In this document: positions 26,414 through 36,319 of the stretch, piece by piece | Layout of the letters: each line of letters starts with the position of its first letter | How positions within the stretch are numbered: position 1 is the first letter of the stretch | Assembly: GCA_021732785.1 (NCBI GenBank) | Contig: JAKFUG010000003.1 | Location: 186,001-250,000, forward strand | Length of the DNA stretch: 64,000 nt | Source: Planctomycetaceae bacterium | Lineage (GTDB): Bacteria; Planctomycetota; Planctomycetia; Planctomycetales; Planctomycetaceae | Direction: 5' to 3' | Program-made: the position numbers and the translations under genes | The notes under the pieces: model-generated | What the model saw: the letters and a program-made list of their open reading frames with translations, nothing else | Told to the model about the DNA's origin: nothing | Databases searched by the model: none

Positions 26414-27708
26414 TACTTCGTCGCGTTGGCGGCTTCTTCCGCGATGATCTGCAATGCTTCACGCATCACGTGCTCCGGCTGGGCGAAGTTGAGCCGCAGG
26501 CATTCGCGGCTGTGCGGCCATTCGTCCGGCAATCCGAAAAAGAAGTATTCCCCCGGAACCACCAGCACCTTGCGGGCTTTCAAACGTTCATACAGTTCGA
26601 TTGTGGAAATCGACATTCCGCGCAGCCACAGCCAGTGGAAGAAGGCTCCTTCGCTGACGTGTAATGCCCAATCGACTCCCGCGGCGGTGAAAATCTCGCG
26701 GGTCATGGTCTCCGCCGCTTGCCGCTTTTCCGCATAGAACGGCCGCAACCAGCGCGGCCCGATGTCCAGGATTTCCCCGCTTTCCACCAGCGGCAACACG
26801 ATCTGCTGACCGATGGTGCCGTTGGCGAGTCCGGCAATCGCGGTCATGGCGGAAATCGCGGACGCAATCGGTTCGGCGGCAATCACGATCCCCGTTCTTG
26901 TGCCGGGCAATCCCAGTTTGGACAGGCTCAACGTCAAGATGACGTGCGGGGCATAATGCGGCGTTGCGGACGTGTAAATCACATTCGGAAACGGGGCCCC
27001 GTAGGCATTGTCGAGAATGAGCGGGACGCCAGATTGTGACGCGAGCAGCGACAACTTCTGCACTTCATCGTCCGTAAGGACATTGCCTGTGGGATTGGTC
27101 GGACGTGAGACAGCAATTGCCGCAATCGGCTCGGTTCTCAACGTCTGTTCGACCGCGGCGAAATCAATCGCGTACTTGAACCGCCGCCGGGCTTCCCCTT
27201 CGGGCCACGTGATGGTTGGCCGGCATGCGACAAAGAGATCGGCCTCCAAACCCTGATCGGCATAACCGATGTACTCGGGCGATAATGGCAGCAGAATCTT
27301 CTTGTGACGGCCGTCGCTGGTGGGGCCGCCGAGCAGATTGAAAAGGAAGAAAAACGCACTCTGCCCGCCGTTGGTGATCGCGAGGTTCTCTTCGCGGATA
27401 TTCCAACCAAACGTGCGTTGCAGGAGGGATGCCAGCGCGCGAATGAAGTGCGGATTTCCTTGCGGCGGATCGTAATTGACCAGCATGCGGTCGAACGCCT
27501 TGCCATCGGCGAGCAGCGTTTGCATCCGTTCCCGCCACAACTGCTGCACTTCCGGAACCGCCGCGGGGTTGCCGCCGCCGAGCATGCGCATATCGGGCTG
27601 CAACGTCAGAGCGCGGCCAAGGTCATCCATCAGCGCGAGAATGCCACTGCGGGCGGTCAGTTTCTGGCCGAATTGCGAAAACGGAACATGCGGCATGATT
27701 GAGGACAA
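26413..27708 (-). CDS. avtA: valine-pyruvate aminotransferase
   Basis: This 431-residue fold-type I PLP enzyme transfers the amino group between valine (or alanine) and the matching 2-oxo acid. Diagnostic stretches are RMLGGGNPAAVPEVQ near residue 41, YDPPQGNP (79-86), ITNGGQSAFFFLFNLL (111-126), SRPTNPTGN (201-209), LDNAYGAPFPN (232-242) and the Schiff-base lysine Lys264 in LSLSKLGLPGTRTG. The length and the FGQKLTARSGI start fit AvtA. It is convergent with the CPBP gene, and its stop codon lies at the edge of a family E repeat. Confidence 0.93.
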   Translation of the reverse strand: MSSIMPHVPFSQFGQKLTARSGILALMDDLGRALTLQPDMRMLGGGNPAAVPEVQQLWRERMQTLLADGKAFDRMLVNYDPPQGNPHFIRALASLLQRTFGWNIREENLAITNGGQSAFFFLFNLLGGPTSDGRHKKILLPLSPEYIGYADQGLEADLFVACRPTITWPEGEARRRFKYAIDFAAVEQTLRTEPIAAIAVSRPTNPTGNVLTDDEVQKLSLLASQSGVPLILDNAYGAPFPNVIYTSATPHYAPHVILTLSLSKLGLPGTRTGIVIAAEPIASAISAMTAIAGLANGTIGQQIVLPLVESGEILDIGPRWLRPFYAEKRQAAETMTREIFTAAGVDWALHVSEGAFFHWLWLRGMSISTIELYERLKARKVLVVPGEYFFFGLPDEWPHSRECLRLNFAQPEHVMREALQIIAEEAANATK

Positions 27709-27737
27709 TCAGGGTCTGGGGTGGATTATGAATTGAT

Positions 27738-27804
27738 GAGCGGCACGGCGCTAGCCGCCGGTTCCTCAGTTTGGACGACACCGGCGGCTAGCGCCGTGCC
27801 GCTC
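27738..27804. repeat. 25-bp perfect inverted repeat, family A copy 2
   Basis: Arms 27738-27762 and 27780-27804 are exact complements. They differ from copy 1 (618-688) at one position per arm, and the two changes keep the base pair. The rest of 27709-28050 shows no gene and should hold the promoters of avtA and the TPR gene. Confidence 0.92.
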
Positions 27805-28050
27805 AGGGATTACACAATAGGATTGTTGTCGATCTTCCGACACCGATGCCACCGTTGCGGGTTCGGTCGTTGTGGTAAGTTCCGTTCCTCGGGCATCGTT
27901 ACGGGCATATCCCGGCACTTTCCGCGAGAAAACCGCGGCAGGTTATCGTCCGTACCGTCCCTTTGGATCTGATATCGGGGTATGCTGATGCAAGGCGTCG
28001 ATCAAACTTTGTGGACCGATGCTGGAACGGTGAGGATCAAGGGATAAGAC

Positions 28051-30387
28051 ATGAGCCGATTCAAGACGGCGACATTGTTCGCTGTGGTGAGCCTCGCGGG
28101 ACTCCTTTCGTCCGCGTGGGCCGAAGACGCCGCCAAATCGGAACCGGCTCCGGGGCATTCCGCCCACGGCGAAACCTTCAACGAAGGTCCCCGCCAGCAA
28201 GCCCGTTTGATGGGCGGCACCGGCAAGGTCTCGCTGAAGATTTCGTCCACCGTCGAAAATGCCCAGGCCTTCTTTGATCAGGGATTAGGCCAAGTCCACG
28301 GCTTCTGGTATTTCGAAGCCGAACGGTCCTTCCGTCAGGTCGCCGCACTCGATCCGAACTGCGCGATGGCGTACTGGGGCATGGCTCTCGCGAACATCAA
28401 CAACGAAGGCCGCGCGAAATCGTTTATTGCCGAAGCGCTCAAACGAAAAGACAAAGCCACGCCGCGGGAACTGAAATATATCGAAGCGCTGCATGCCTTC
28501 TATCACGCCGATGCGAAGAAAACGAAAAAGGACCGGGCCGAAAAGTACATTCGCGATCTCGAACGCTTGCTGTATGACTTCCCGGAAGAAATCGAAGCTC
28601 GTTCGTTCCTGGCGCTGTCTCTGTGGAGTGGCCGCGAAGCCGGTGTGCCGATCACGAGTTATCTCGCGCTCAATGCCGTGCTCGGGGAAATCTTCGCGGC
28701 GGAACCGATGCACCCGTCGCATCATTACCGCATTCATCTGTGGGACAAAGAGCGTTCCCAACAGGCGCTCACGTCGGCCGCACGCTGTGGACAATCTGCG
28801 CCGGCGATCGCCCACATGTGGCACATGCCCGGCCACATTTATTCCGATCTGGACCGCTTCGACGATGCCGTCTGGCAGCAGGAAGCCGCCGTGCGGGTCG
28901 ATCACGCGTACATGATGCGCGACCAGATTCTCCCCGATCAGATTCACAACTTCGCCCACAACACCGAATGGATGATCCGCAATCTCGATCACCTCGGTCG
29001 CGCCGGTGATGCCGCGGCGTTTGCGGTAAATCTCATCGAAATGCCGCGGCATCCGAAGTACAACGCCCGTGATAAAAAGACCGGTACCGGTGGCTACGGC
29101 AAACAACGGCTGTTTGAAATCCTCGAACGTTACGAGCTTTGGGCAGACGTCGCCAAGTATTGCGAACCGCCGTTCCTCGATGCGCCGAACGACCGCAGTT
29201 CGCGCCTGGAACGAAGCCGCTGGGTGGCATTGGCCGCGTTGCATCAACAGCAGGGCGACAAGGCCCGCGAAGTGATGGACGCTCTCGACAAAGAACGCCG
29301 CGGTTTGCAGCGCGAGGTCGATGAACTGAAGTTCGAAGTCGAGCCCGAAAACATGCCCGCCAGTGCTTTGCGGGCCGAAAACATTCCCGCATCTCCCGTG
29401 ACGGCCTCCCGTCCGATGAACGTCGGCGAGTTCACGCCGGAGAAACGCAAGGAACAACTCAAACGCCTTGACGGTGAACTCCAGCGCTTCGTCAAAACGC
29501 TGGCGGAACTTCACGGCATTGAGGCGTACAAACGGGGGGATTTCGCGGAAGCGTTGCGCGAACTCAAAGCCGCCGATGCCACGAAAGTTGATCCGCTGTT
29601 CCAGGCCCGCGTCCAGTTTCTCGCCGGAGATACAGACGGCGCACTGAAGAAGCTGCGCGACTCAGTCAACGGTAAGAAGCAACAGGTGCGACCGCGCGCG
29701 GTGCTTGTCGAAATGCTGTTCCAGGCCGACAAGAAGGACGACGCAAAAACGCACTTTGAAACCCTGCGCACGATTGCCGGTCGCGCCGATTTAAGCACGC
29801 CGCTGTTGGCGCGACTTGCTCCCATCGCTTCCGAGTTCGGCTATCCAACCGATTGGCGAACCCCCGCACCGGCCGCGACCGATGTCGGCGAACGTCCGGC
29901 ACACGACACGCTGGGGCCGCAGTTGTGGTCGCCCCCGACGGCCCCGAGTTGGATCGCGCGCGACGGGAATGACGCCGAGCGTTCTTCGCAGGAATTCGCG
30001 GACAAACCAACCGTGTATCTCTTCTTCCTCGGCAGCGGCTGTTTGCACTGCACCGAGCAATTGCAGAAGTTCACCGCGAAGTACAACGAATGGCAACAGT
30101 TGGGTGTGAACGTGGTCGGTGTCAGTACCGACGATGTGACTAAGCTGCAAACCGCGGTGAAAAACTTCCAGCCGCAACAGATCCCATTCCCGCTCGTTTC
30201 GGATTCATCGCTCGCCGCGTTCAAAACGTGGCGCTGTCACGACGACTTCGAGAACACTCCGCTGCACGGCACCTACCTGGTCGACGCCACCGGCCGCCTG
30301 CGGTGGTGGGACATCAGCCACGAACCGTTCATGGATGTCGATTTCCTGCTGCAGGAAACGCCCCGGTTGTTGCAGTTGTCGAAATAA
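28051..30387 (+). CDS. secreted TPR protein with a C-terminal thioredoxin-like domain
   Basis: This 778-residue protein starts with a signal peptide, TATLFAVVSLAGLLSSAWA, cleaved near residue 25. The long middle has helical TPR-like repeats (for example FWYFEAERSFRQVAALDPNCAMAYWG and YEAL-type helices to about residue 600). The C-terminal domain (about 655-778) is thioredoxin/peroxiredoxin-like, with the active-site pair Cys664-Leu-His-Cys667 in FFLGSGCLHC and VVGVSTDD, LVSDSS, TYLVDATGRLRWWD typical of AhpC/TlpA folds. It would act outside the cytoplasmic membrane as a thiol oxidoreductase or peroxidase with a protein-binding scaffold. It appears to be a single gene. Confidence 0.85.
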   Translation: MSRFKTATLFAVVSLAGLLSSAWAEDAAKSEPAPGHSAHGETFNEGPRQQARLMGGTGKVSLKISSTVENAQAFFDQGLGQVHGFWYFEAERSFRQVAALDPNCAMAYWGMALANINNEGRAKSFIAEALKRKDKATPRELKYIEALHAFYHADAKKTKKDRAEKYIRDLERLLYDFPEEIEARSFLALSLWSGREAGVPITSYLALNAVLGEIFAAEPMHPSHHYRIHLWDKERSQQALTSAARCGQSAPAIAHMWHMPGHIYSDLDRFDDAVWQQEAAVRVDHAYMMRDQILPDQIHNFAHNTEWMIRNLDHLGRAGDAAAFAVNLIEMPRHPKYNARDKKTGTGGYGKQRLFEILERYELWADVAKYCEPPFLDAPNDRSSRLERSRWVALAALHQQQGDKAREVMDALDKERRGLQREVDELKFEVEPENMPASALRAENIPASPVTASRPMNVGEFTPEKRKEQLKRLDGELQRFVKTLAELHGIEAYKRGDFAEALRELKAADATKVDPLFQARVQFLAGDTDGALKKLRDSVNGKKQQVRPRAVLVEMLFQADKKDDAKTHFETLRTIAGRADLSTPLLARLAPIASEFGYPTDWRTPAPAATDVGERPAHDTLGPQLWSPPTAPSWIARDGNDAERSSQEFADKPTVYLFFLGSGCLHCTEQLQKFTAKYNEWQQLGVNVVGVSTDDVTKLQTAVKNFQPQQIPFPLVSDSSLAAFKTWRCHDDFENTPLHGTYLVDATGRLRWWDISHEPFMDVDFLLQETPRLLQLSK

Positions 30388-30470
30388 GTTGAGGGTTAAT
30401 GGTCGATGGTTGAGGGTCAGAGAAAGCCTCGCTTGCGCTTTGCCGAATCCCAGGACTCGCGTCCAATTCC

Positions 30471-30848
30471 TCACGCCTTGATGGTCGGTACAGAATACAT
30501 CTCCATCAACGGATCGCGCGTGATTAACGTGGCTCCCTCCATCACTGCCTGTGCGATCAGCAATCGATCGAACGGATCGCGATGGAGTGGCGGAAGCGGT
30601 TCGGTCGCTAAAGCATGTGCCAATGTGATCGGGAGGCGGCGAAACCCGCACGTGATGATCGCCCCTTCAAGATCGGTGGGTGCCTGCAGTTTCCCCAAGC
30701 TCCGTTTGATAGCGATTTCCCAAGCCGTCGCCGCGCTCACCAGAACTTCGTTTGCTGGTTCCGCGATGGCCTTACGGGCGGTGTCGGTGAGCTGCAGAGG
30801 ATTGTCCAGCCACCACAGAACGACATGGGTGTCCAGCAGCAGGATCAT
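30471..30848 (-). CDS. PIN-domain toxin (VapC-like)
   Basis: This 125-residue PIN-domain RNase has the expected acidic residues: Asp6 (LLLDTHVVLWWL), Glu44 (AWEIAIK), Asp91 and Asp94 in HRDPFDRLLIAQA, and Asp112 in LITRDPL. This is the DTHVLLW subfamily of VapC-like toxins. It overlaps the upstream antitoxin by ATGA, as expected for a coupled toxin-antitoxin pair. Its RNA target is not predictable from sequence. Confidence 0.93.
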   Translation of the reverse strand: MILLLDTHVVLWWLDNPLQLTDTARKAIAEPANEVLVSAATAWEIAIKRSLGKLQAPTDLEGAIITCGFRRLPITLAHALATEPLPPLHRDPFDRLLIAQAVMEGATLITRDPLMEMYSVPTIKA

Positions 30849-31066
30849 CGCACTGTGATTCCCAACGCGGCCGCAATGTCTTCGGGCAGTTCGTCAAAAT
30901 CCGGAGCGATATGCACTTGCCCATGCCAAAGTCCGCCAACACGCTGTGGGATATTTTTGTTGGTCTCCGTTGAATCCAACTCAATCCGAACGGCGGCCCC
31001 TTCCGCCCAAGGAACGGGTTCATCGAGCACGACCACACCGTTATGAATTCGACCGCGAAAAGTCAT
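30845..31066 (-). CDS. antitoxin of the PIN toxin (DUF104-like)
   Basis: This 73-residue protein begins FRGRIHNGVVVLDEPVPWAEGAAVRIE, the beta-hairpin pattern of DUF104/AbrB-like antitoxins, and ends in an acidic DFDELPEDIAAALG tail that would wrap the PIN toxin. It has a strong AAGGAA ribosome-binding site. Its stop overlaps the toxin start. Such antitoxins usually bind their own promoter together with the toxin. Confidence 0.85.
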   Translation of the reverse strand: MTFRGRIHNGVVVLDEPVPWAEGAAVRIELDSTETNKNIPQRVGGLWHGQVHIAPDFDELPEDIAAALGITVR

Positions 31067-31198
31067 TGGGGCTTCCTTGTGTGATGCACGACATGATACG
31101 AGACTGGAGCAGCAGCGCGGAGATCAAAATCTTTATCTTTGTCGGGAATACTTGCCTGCACGCGGTGTTCTTGCAGACGTTGAGTGGAGAAGCAAATT

Positions 31199-32680
31199 AT
31201 GCCGCGGATCGGAATCATCGCGTGGATTCAGGAATCCAACACCTTCCTGCCCGAGCCGACCACGCTTGCGCACTTTGAACAGGATGTGCTGCTGACCGGT
31301 GCGGCAATGCGCGATCATTTCATCGACGCGCAACATGAAGTCGGCGGCATGTTGCGGATGTTGGCGAAGACCGATGTCGAAACCGTGCCAATTTTCGCGG
31401 CCCGCGCGATTCCCTTCGGAGCGATGACGACGGATACGCATGCCACGCTGCGGTCACGCTTGCTGGATGCCCTGCGGGCCGCCGGACCGTTGGATGGTGT
31501 GCTCGTCGCGCCGCATGGGGCGACCGTGAGTGAAGCCGTCCCCGATGTCGACGGGAACTGGTTGCAGGCCGTGCGGAACATTGTCGGGCCCGCCGTTCCG
31601 ATCATCGGAACACTCGATCCGCATGGGAACCTTTCCCCGGCGATGGTCGCGGCGACCGATGCGTTGTTCGCCTACCGCACGAATCCGCACATTGATCAAG
31701 CCGCACGAGGGACGGAAGCTGCGGAACTGATGCTGGCCACGCTGGCCGGTCGCGTGCGGCCTGTGCAGGCGGCGGTCTTTCCCCCGATGGCGATGAACAT
31801 CGAACGGCAATGCACCAGCGAAGAACCGCTGGCCGGAATTTGCCGCTATGCCGACGGCGTGCGCGAACGGTCCGGGATTCTCGGCGTGAGTTTGTTTATG
31901 GGCTTTCCGTATGCCGATGTTGCCGAGATGGGTTCCGCGGCCCTCGTCATCGCCGACGGGGACCACACCTTGGCACAAAGCACGGCCGACGAACTCGGCC
32001 GACGGTTATGGGAGCATCGCGAAGGCTTGGCAGGCACGTTTCTCTCGGTGGCGGAGGCGGTGACTCAAGCGGCGTCGGTGCCCTCACCGGCTTGCCTGCT
32101 CGACATGGGGGACAACGTCGGCGGTGGTTCCCCGGCCGATGCCACATGGCTGTTGCACGAACTCGCGCGGCAGCACGTCACGCCGAGTCTGGTGATCCTG
32201 TTCGATCCCGACAGCGTGGCAAAAGCCGAAGCAGCGGGTATCGGGCAGCGGGTGACATTGGCGGTCGGTGGCCGCAGCGGCGATCTCCACGGCCCGCCGT
32301 TTTCTGCGGACTTCGCGGTGCAATTCCTCGGCGATGGCCAATTCTCCGAACCCGAAGCGCGTCACGGCGGCTTCACCCATTTCGATCAGGGCCGCACGGC
32401 CATTGTTCGCACGGACGATGGTCTGACGGTGATGCTCACCTCGCGCCGCGTGCCCCCGTTCAGTCTGCGACAACTCACTTCGTTCGGGCTCGATCCATCC
32501 ACCTTTCGCGTGCTGGTGGCCAAAGGGGTCAACGCCCCGCTCGCCGCGTATGCCCCGGTCTGCCGCACCATCCTGCGTGTGAACACACCCGGTGTCACGA
32601 CGGCAGACATGACCACGTTGCCTTATCACCACCGCCGTCAACCGATGTATCCCTTTGAACGCGACGCGATGTTCTCGTAG
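31199..32680 (+). CDS. M81-family metallopeptidase (MlrC-like)
   Basis: This protein of about 493 residues resembles MlrC/microcystinase C, the last enzyme of microcystin breakdown; most family members act on unknown peptides. It starts MPRIGIIAWIQESNTF, and has the family blocks VLVAPHGATVSEAVPDVDGN, TLDPHGNLSPAM, FAYRTNPHIDQAARG and LLDMGDNVGGGSPADAT. The C-terminal part, about residues 300-480, is the second MlrC domain. The start at 31199 follows GGAGAAG at 6 bp; a frame extends 15 bp upstream. It is a lone gene in its own direction next to the toxin-antitoxin pair. Confidence 0.9.
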   Translation: MPRIGIIAWIQESNTFLPEPTTLAHFEQDVLLTGAAMRDHFIDAQHEVGGMLRMLAKTDVETVPIFAARAIPFGAMTTDTHATLRSRLLDALRAAGPLDGVLVAPHGATVSEAVPDVDGNWLQAVRNIVGPAVPIIGTLDPHGNLSPAMVAATDALFAYRTNPHIDQAARGTEAAELMLATLAGRVRPVQAAVFPPMAMNIERQCTSEEPLAGICRYADGVRERSGILGVSLFMGFPYADVAEMGSAALVIADGDHTLAQSTADELGRRLWEHREGLAGTFLSVAEAVTQAASVPSPACLLDMGDNVGGGSPADATWLLHELARQHVTPSLVILFDPDSVAKAEAAGIGQRVTLAVGGRSGDLHGPPFSADFAVQFLGDGQFSEPEARHGGFTHFDQGRTAIVRTDDGLTVMLTSRRVPPFSLRQLTSFGLDPSTFRVLVAKGVNAPLAAYAPVCRTILRVNTPGVTTADMTTLPYHHRRQPMYPFERDAMFS

Positions 32681-32701
32681 GGCAAATCGCAGGAGGCCAC
32701 G

Positions 32702-32977
32702 ATGAAATCAAGCGAACTAAAAATTGGGGACCGGATTCGAATCACTGAGGTTCCGGGCAAAGGAATTCCCAACTACACGATCTTTCCCGAAACCGTTCGT
32801 GTCTACAAAAAACTGGTGAAACGGAAACGATCTGTCCGCATAAGCGAATTCGACGAATTTGGTTCCCCTTGGTATCACTGTCGGTTCCGGAAACGGAACG
32901 GACAGATGGAATATCACTCCCTCATCGTGATGAGCTCCGATACCAACTGGGTTCTCGTCAAAAAGCGAAAGAGTTAG
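32702..32977 (+). CDS. small basic hypothetical protein
   Basis: This 91-residue basic protein begins MKSSELKIGDRIRITEVPG behind a strong AGGAGG site. The short strands (LKIGDRIRI, RKRSVRISEFD, SPWYHCRFR, MEYHSLIVMSSDTNWVLV) suggest a small beta-barrel of the KOW/SH3 type. No cysteine cluster or membrane segment is seen. It lies 20 bp after the M81 gene and may share its transcript. No family is recognised beyond similar planctomycete proteins as I recall them. Confidence 0.7.
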   Translation: MKSSELKIGDRIRITEVPGKGIPNYTIFPETVRVYKKLVKRKRSVRISEFDEFGSPWYHCRFRKRNGQMEYHSLIVMSSDTNWVLVKKRKS

Positions 32978-33068
32978 CTCCGAATGGTGGGCAAGGTTGC
33001 CCTGTGGCATGGGTTCGTGCAGACTATATCGCATGCAGTCTCAATGTCACTCAGGATGGGTTCGACGC

Positions 33069-34505
33069 ATGCTTCGACACATGTGGCTGGCAAGCGTATT
33101 GGCTGTCGGGACCATGTGGAGTACGCCGGTCAATGCCGCGGATGAGCCGGTCGGTTTGTACGCCGGGGCCTATGCGCAGGACATCACGCCGCCGCGATTT
33201 CCAATCACCGTGAATGGCAACATGGCGGATCATCTCGCCCTAGCCGCGCACGATCCCTTGCACGCCCGCTGTCTCGTGTTGACAAATGGGGACACGCAAC
33301 TGGCCTTGGTCACCTGCGACAGTTGCATGATCCCGCGGGAAATCATGGACTCGGCCAAACGCCGAGCGGCTTATCGTACCGGCATTCCCGCGGCGAACAT
33401 CCTCATCTCGGCGACGCACGCGCATTCGTGCCCGACGGTCGCCGGTGTGTTTCAAAGCGATCCCGATCCGGAGTACGTCGAGTTTCTGTCGGATCGCATT
33501 GTGGACGGCATCACTCAGGCCTGGAAGCAGCGCGAACCGGCACAACTCGGTTGGGCCACTGCGATGGAACCGGGGCAGTTGTTCAATCGCCGCTGGCATT
33601 TGAAAGACGGTGTTCTCGGCGAGAATCCGTTCGGCCAAAAAATGGATCGCGTCCGCATGAACCCGGGCTATCAGAACCCGGACACCGATCGGCAAGCGGG
33701 ATCTGTGGATCCGCAGATTTCGATTCTCAGCGTGCAAAGCCGCGATGGCCGTCCGATTGCCGTCTGGGCAAATTACTCGCTGCATTACGTTGGCGGTGTG
33801 CCGGGAGATTTCGTGTCGGCCGATTATTTCGGTGAATTCGCCGTTCGGCTCACGCGGCGGTTACAGGCGGGAAATGTCCAGCCGCCGTTTGTTGCCACCA
33901 TGACCAATGGGACCAGCGCGGACGTGAACAACGTGAATTTCAGTCAGCCCGCTCCCGGCAAACGCGAGCCGTATGAGCAATTGGGCGTGGTTGCTGAAAC
34001 CATTGCCGAACGCGTTGCGGACGCCTGTCAAACCATCGAATACTCCGCGGATGTTCCCCTCGCAGTACAGGAAACCGAGATTGAACTCGGCGTTCGTCGG
34101 CCCAGCGAAGACGAACTGCAAGCCGCACAGGAACGCTTGGAGGGCAAGTCCTCCCCGTTAAAAGGAGCGCCGGACATTTATGCTCGCGAGTCGGTTCTGC
34201 TGGCGGCCTATCCCCCGACGGTGAAAGTTAAAATTCAAGCGCTAAGGCTGGGCGATCTGGCCATCGTCAGCAGTCCCTGCGAAACGTTCACGGAAACCGG
34301 GCTGTCGATCAAGCAAGGGACGCCGTTCCCACACAGCTTTACCATTTCGTTGGCCAACGGCTACAACGGGTACCTTCCCACCCCGGAGCAACACGAGTGG
34401 GGCGGTTACGAAACGTGGCGGGCGCGGTCCAGTTACCTGGCGGTTGACGCCGAGCCCTTGATTCGTCGAACACAACTGGAACTGTTACGGGCCTTGAGGA
34501 AATAA
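33069..34505 (+). CDS. secreted neutral ceramidase-like protein
   Basis: This protein of about 478 residues starts with a signal peptide (MWLASVLAVGTMWSTPVNA) and then the neutral/alkaline ceramidase N-terminal pattern: AGAYAQDITPPRFPITVNG, ARCLVLTNGDTQLALVTCDSC, and ISATHAHSCPTVAGV with the metal-binding HAH. The family hydrolyses the amide bond of ceramide, but planctomycete members are numerous and mostly uncharacterised. Further support is DVNNVNFSQP and the C-terminal LANGYNGYLPTPEQHEWGGYE. An open frame extends to 32997, but the ATG at 33069 best precedes the signal peptide; the start is uncertain. Confidence 0.83.
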   Translation: MLRHMWLASVLAVGTMWSTPVNAADEPVGLYAGAYAQDITPPRFPITVNGNMADHLALAAHDPLHARCLVLTNGDTQLALVTCDSCMIPREIMDSAKRRAAYRTGIPAANILISATHAHSCPTVAGVFQSDPDPEYVEFLSDRIVDGITQAWKQREPAQLGWATAMEPGQLFNRRWHLKDGVLGENPFGQKMDRVRMNPGYQNPDTDRQAGSVDPQISILSVQSRDGRPIAVWANYSLHYVGGVPGDFVSADYFGEFAVRLTRRLQAGNVQPPFVATMTNGTSADVNNVNFSQPAPGKREPYEQLGVVAETIAERVADACQTIEYSADVPLAVQETEIELGVRRPSEDELQAAQERLEGKSSPLKGAPDIYARESVLLAAYPPTVKVKIQALRLGDLAIVSSPCETFTETGLSIKQGTPFPHSFTISLANGYNGYLPTPEQHEWGGYETWRARSSYLAVDAEPLIRRTQLELLRALRK

Positions 34506-34546
34506 CCGGGACCAACGCTTCCCGACTTGCAGCGAAGGTTTACTCC

Positions 34547-35788
34547 ATGTCACATCGCGTGCTGGCGCTCATTCTCGCGGGTGGAAAAGGGACTCGTCTG
34601 GAACCGCTCACGCGCGACCGTGCCAAGCCCGCGGTCCCATTCGGCGGCGCGTATCGCATCATCGATTTTACGTTGTCGAACTGCCTGAACAGCGGTCTGC
34701 GGAAGATTCTGGTACTGACGCAGTACAAAGCCGCCAGCCTCGATCGCCATATGAACGTCGGCTGGAAGTTTCTCTGCCGTGAGCTGGATGAATACATTGA
34801 TATTCTTCCTCCGCAGCAGCGAATCGATGAAAATTGGTATCAGGGGACGGCAGACGCAGTTTATCAGAATATTTACTCCATCGAGAAAACCCATACGGAT
34901 TATGTTCTGATTCTGTCCGGCGACCACATTTATAAGATGGATTATGCCGACTTGATTCGAGATCATATCGAATCCGGCGCCGATGCGACCGTGGGTTGTA
35001 TTCCGGTGCCGCTGGCCGAGGGGACGCAATTCGGCGTGATGCAGATTGATGCCACCCGGCGAGTGATTCAGTTTCGCGAGAAACCGTCCGATCCCGATGC
35101 CATGCCCGATGACGCCACGCGCTGCCTGGCGTCGATGGGAATCTATGTCTTCAGCACGAACTTTCTCTTCGATCAGTTATGCCGGGATGCGACCGACCCG
35201 CAAAGCCAGCACGACTTTGGCAAGAATATTCTCCCACAATTGCTTGGTAGTCACCTGGTGCGGGCGTATCCCTTCCGTGATAAGAACTCGGGTCAGATGT
35301 CTTATTGGCGCGATGTGGGCACGTTGGACTCTTTCTATGAAGCCAATATGGATTTGATTTCGGTAGCCCCGGAATTGAACCTGTACGATAAAACGTGGAA
35401 TATCCGCACTTATCAACCGCAGGAACCGCCGCCGAAGTTTGTCTTTGCGCAGATGGATGGTCCGTCCCCGCGGATTGGACAGGCCGTCGACAGCCTGGTA
35501 TGCAGCGGTTCGATTATCTCCGGCGGGACAGTCCGACGGTCGGTGCTGGGTTTCAACGTGCGGGTCAACAGTTGGGCGAATGTCGAAGATTCGATTCTCT
35601 TCGACGGCGTCCAGATCGGCCGGCATGCCCAGGTCCGGCGGGCGATCATCGACAAACGTGTGCATGTCCCCGAAGGCATGCAGATTGGCTACGACCTCGA
35701 TCAGGATCGTGCCCGCGGCTTCACGGTCTCGGAAAATGGCATCGTGGTCATCGGCAAAGCGGACGGAAGTCATCCGTTGGAAGACTGA
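34547..35788 (+). CDS. glgC: glucose-1-phosphate adenylyltransferase
   Basis: This 413-residue enzyme makes ADP-glucose from glucose-1-phosphate and ATP, the committed step of bacterial glycogen synthesis. The nucleotidyltransferase domain starts ALILAGGKGTRLEPLTRDRAKPAVPFGG (residues 5-32), with YQGTADAVYQNI, LILSGDHIYKMDY and YWRDVGTLDSFYEAN. The C-terminal left-handed beta-helix begins near residue 320 (VCSGSIISGGTVRRSVL). Length is normal and the start has an AAGG site. The next gene starts 6 bp downstream. Confidence 0.96.
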   Translation: MSHRVLALILAGGKGTRLEPLTRDRAKPAVPFGGAYRIIDFTLSNCLNSGLRKILVLTQYKAASLDRHMNVGWKFLCRELDEYIDILPPQQRIDENWYQGTADAVYQNIYSIEKTHTDYVLILSGDHIYKMDYADLIRDHIESGADATVGCIPVPLAEGTQFGVMQIDATRRVIQFREKPSDPDAMPDDATRCLASMGIYVFSTNFLFDQLCRDATDPQSQHDFGKNILPQLLGSHLVRAYPFRDKNSGQMSYWRDVGTLDSFYEANMDLISVAPELNLYDKTWNIRTYQPQEPPPKFVFAQMDGPSPRIGQAVDSLVCSGSIISGGTVRRSVLGFNVRVNSWANVEDSILFDGVQIGRHAQVRRAIIDKRVHVPEGMQIGYDLDQDRARGFTVSENGIVVIGKADGSHPLED

Positions 35789-35794
35789 ACGATC

Positions 35795-36163
35795 ATGGAC
35801 GAACCGCCGATTGAATTGCCGACGTCTGCTTATCTGATGGCTGCGATTTCCGGGGTGTTCGTTTTCTGTGGTGCCGGTTTCGTTCTCGGTATTCTCGCCG
35901 TGATGGTGGTGCATGGCCTGATGGGATTACCGGAGTGGTCGCTCATATTGGTGGCACCGTTCGTGGTGATGATCTCGGCCTTGCTCGGCTATCTTTCGGC
36001 TTGGGAAACGCTCCAGCAAGCCCGCACGAAAGCCCAATTGGCAAGGCAGGCACAAATTCCGGAAGTCACGTGCGATGGCTGCGGGGAGGATTACTCCGCC
36101 GATGCCCCGCATTGCCCGGTCTGCGGCCGCGAAACCGTGGTACTGACCATTCAGCCGAACTAA
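35795..36163 (+). CDS. small membrane protein with a C-terminal zinc ribbon
   Basis: This 122-residue protein has two membrane segments (about residues 12-40 and 48-68), a helical linker (SAWETLQQARTKAQLARQ) and a zinc ribbon formed by CDGC and CPVC in the last 30 residues. It follows glgC by 6 bp and is probably in the same transcript. The topology would place the ribbon in the cytoplasm. No function is known. Confidence 0.75.
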   Translation: MDEPPIELPTSAYLMAAISGVFVFCGAGFVLGILAVMVVHGLMGLPEWSLILVAPFVVMISALLGYLSAWETLQQARTKAQLARQAQIPEVTCDGCGEDYSADAPHCPVCGRETVVLTIQPN

Positions 36164-36319
36164 TGGTTAACACCGTCGTTCAATGCGATGGGACCACGCA
36201 GTCAATCGCTGTGTCCATCGATTCCGCAAAATCCGGCGGTTGCAGACTGCCCTGGGCCGCGCGCGGGCTTACAATGTTTTTTTGTCGCCCAATGCCATCC
36301 CGAAATGGGGAGCCATCCG

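Noticed and set aside
30471-31066. Independent type II toxin-antitoxin pair as phage defence
   Set aside because: It is a standard VapBC-like pair; nothing in the surroundings suggests a specific defence role.
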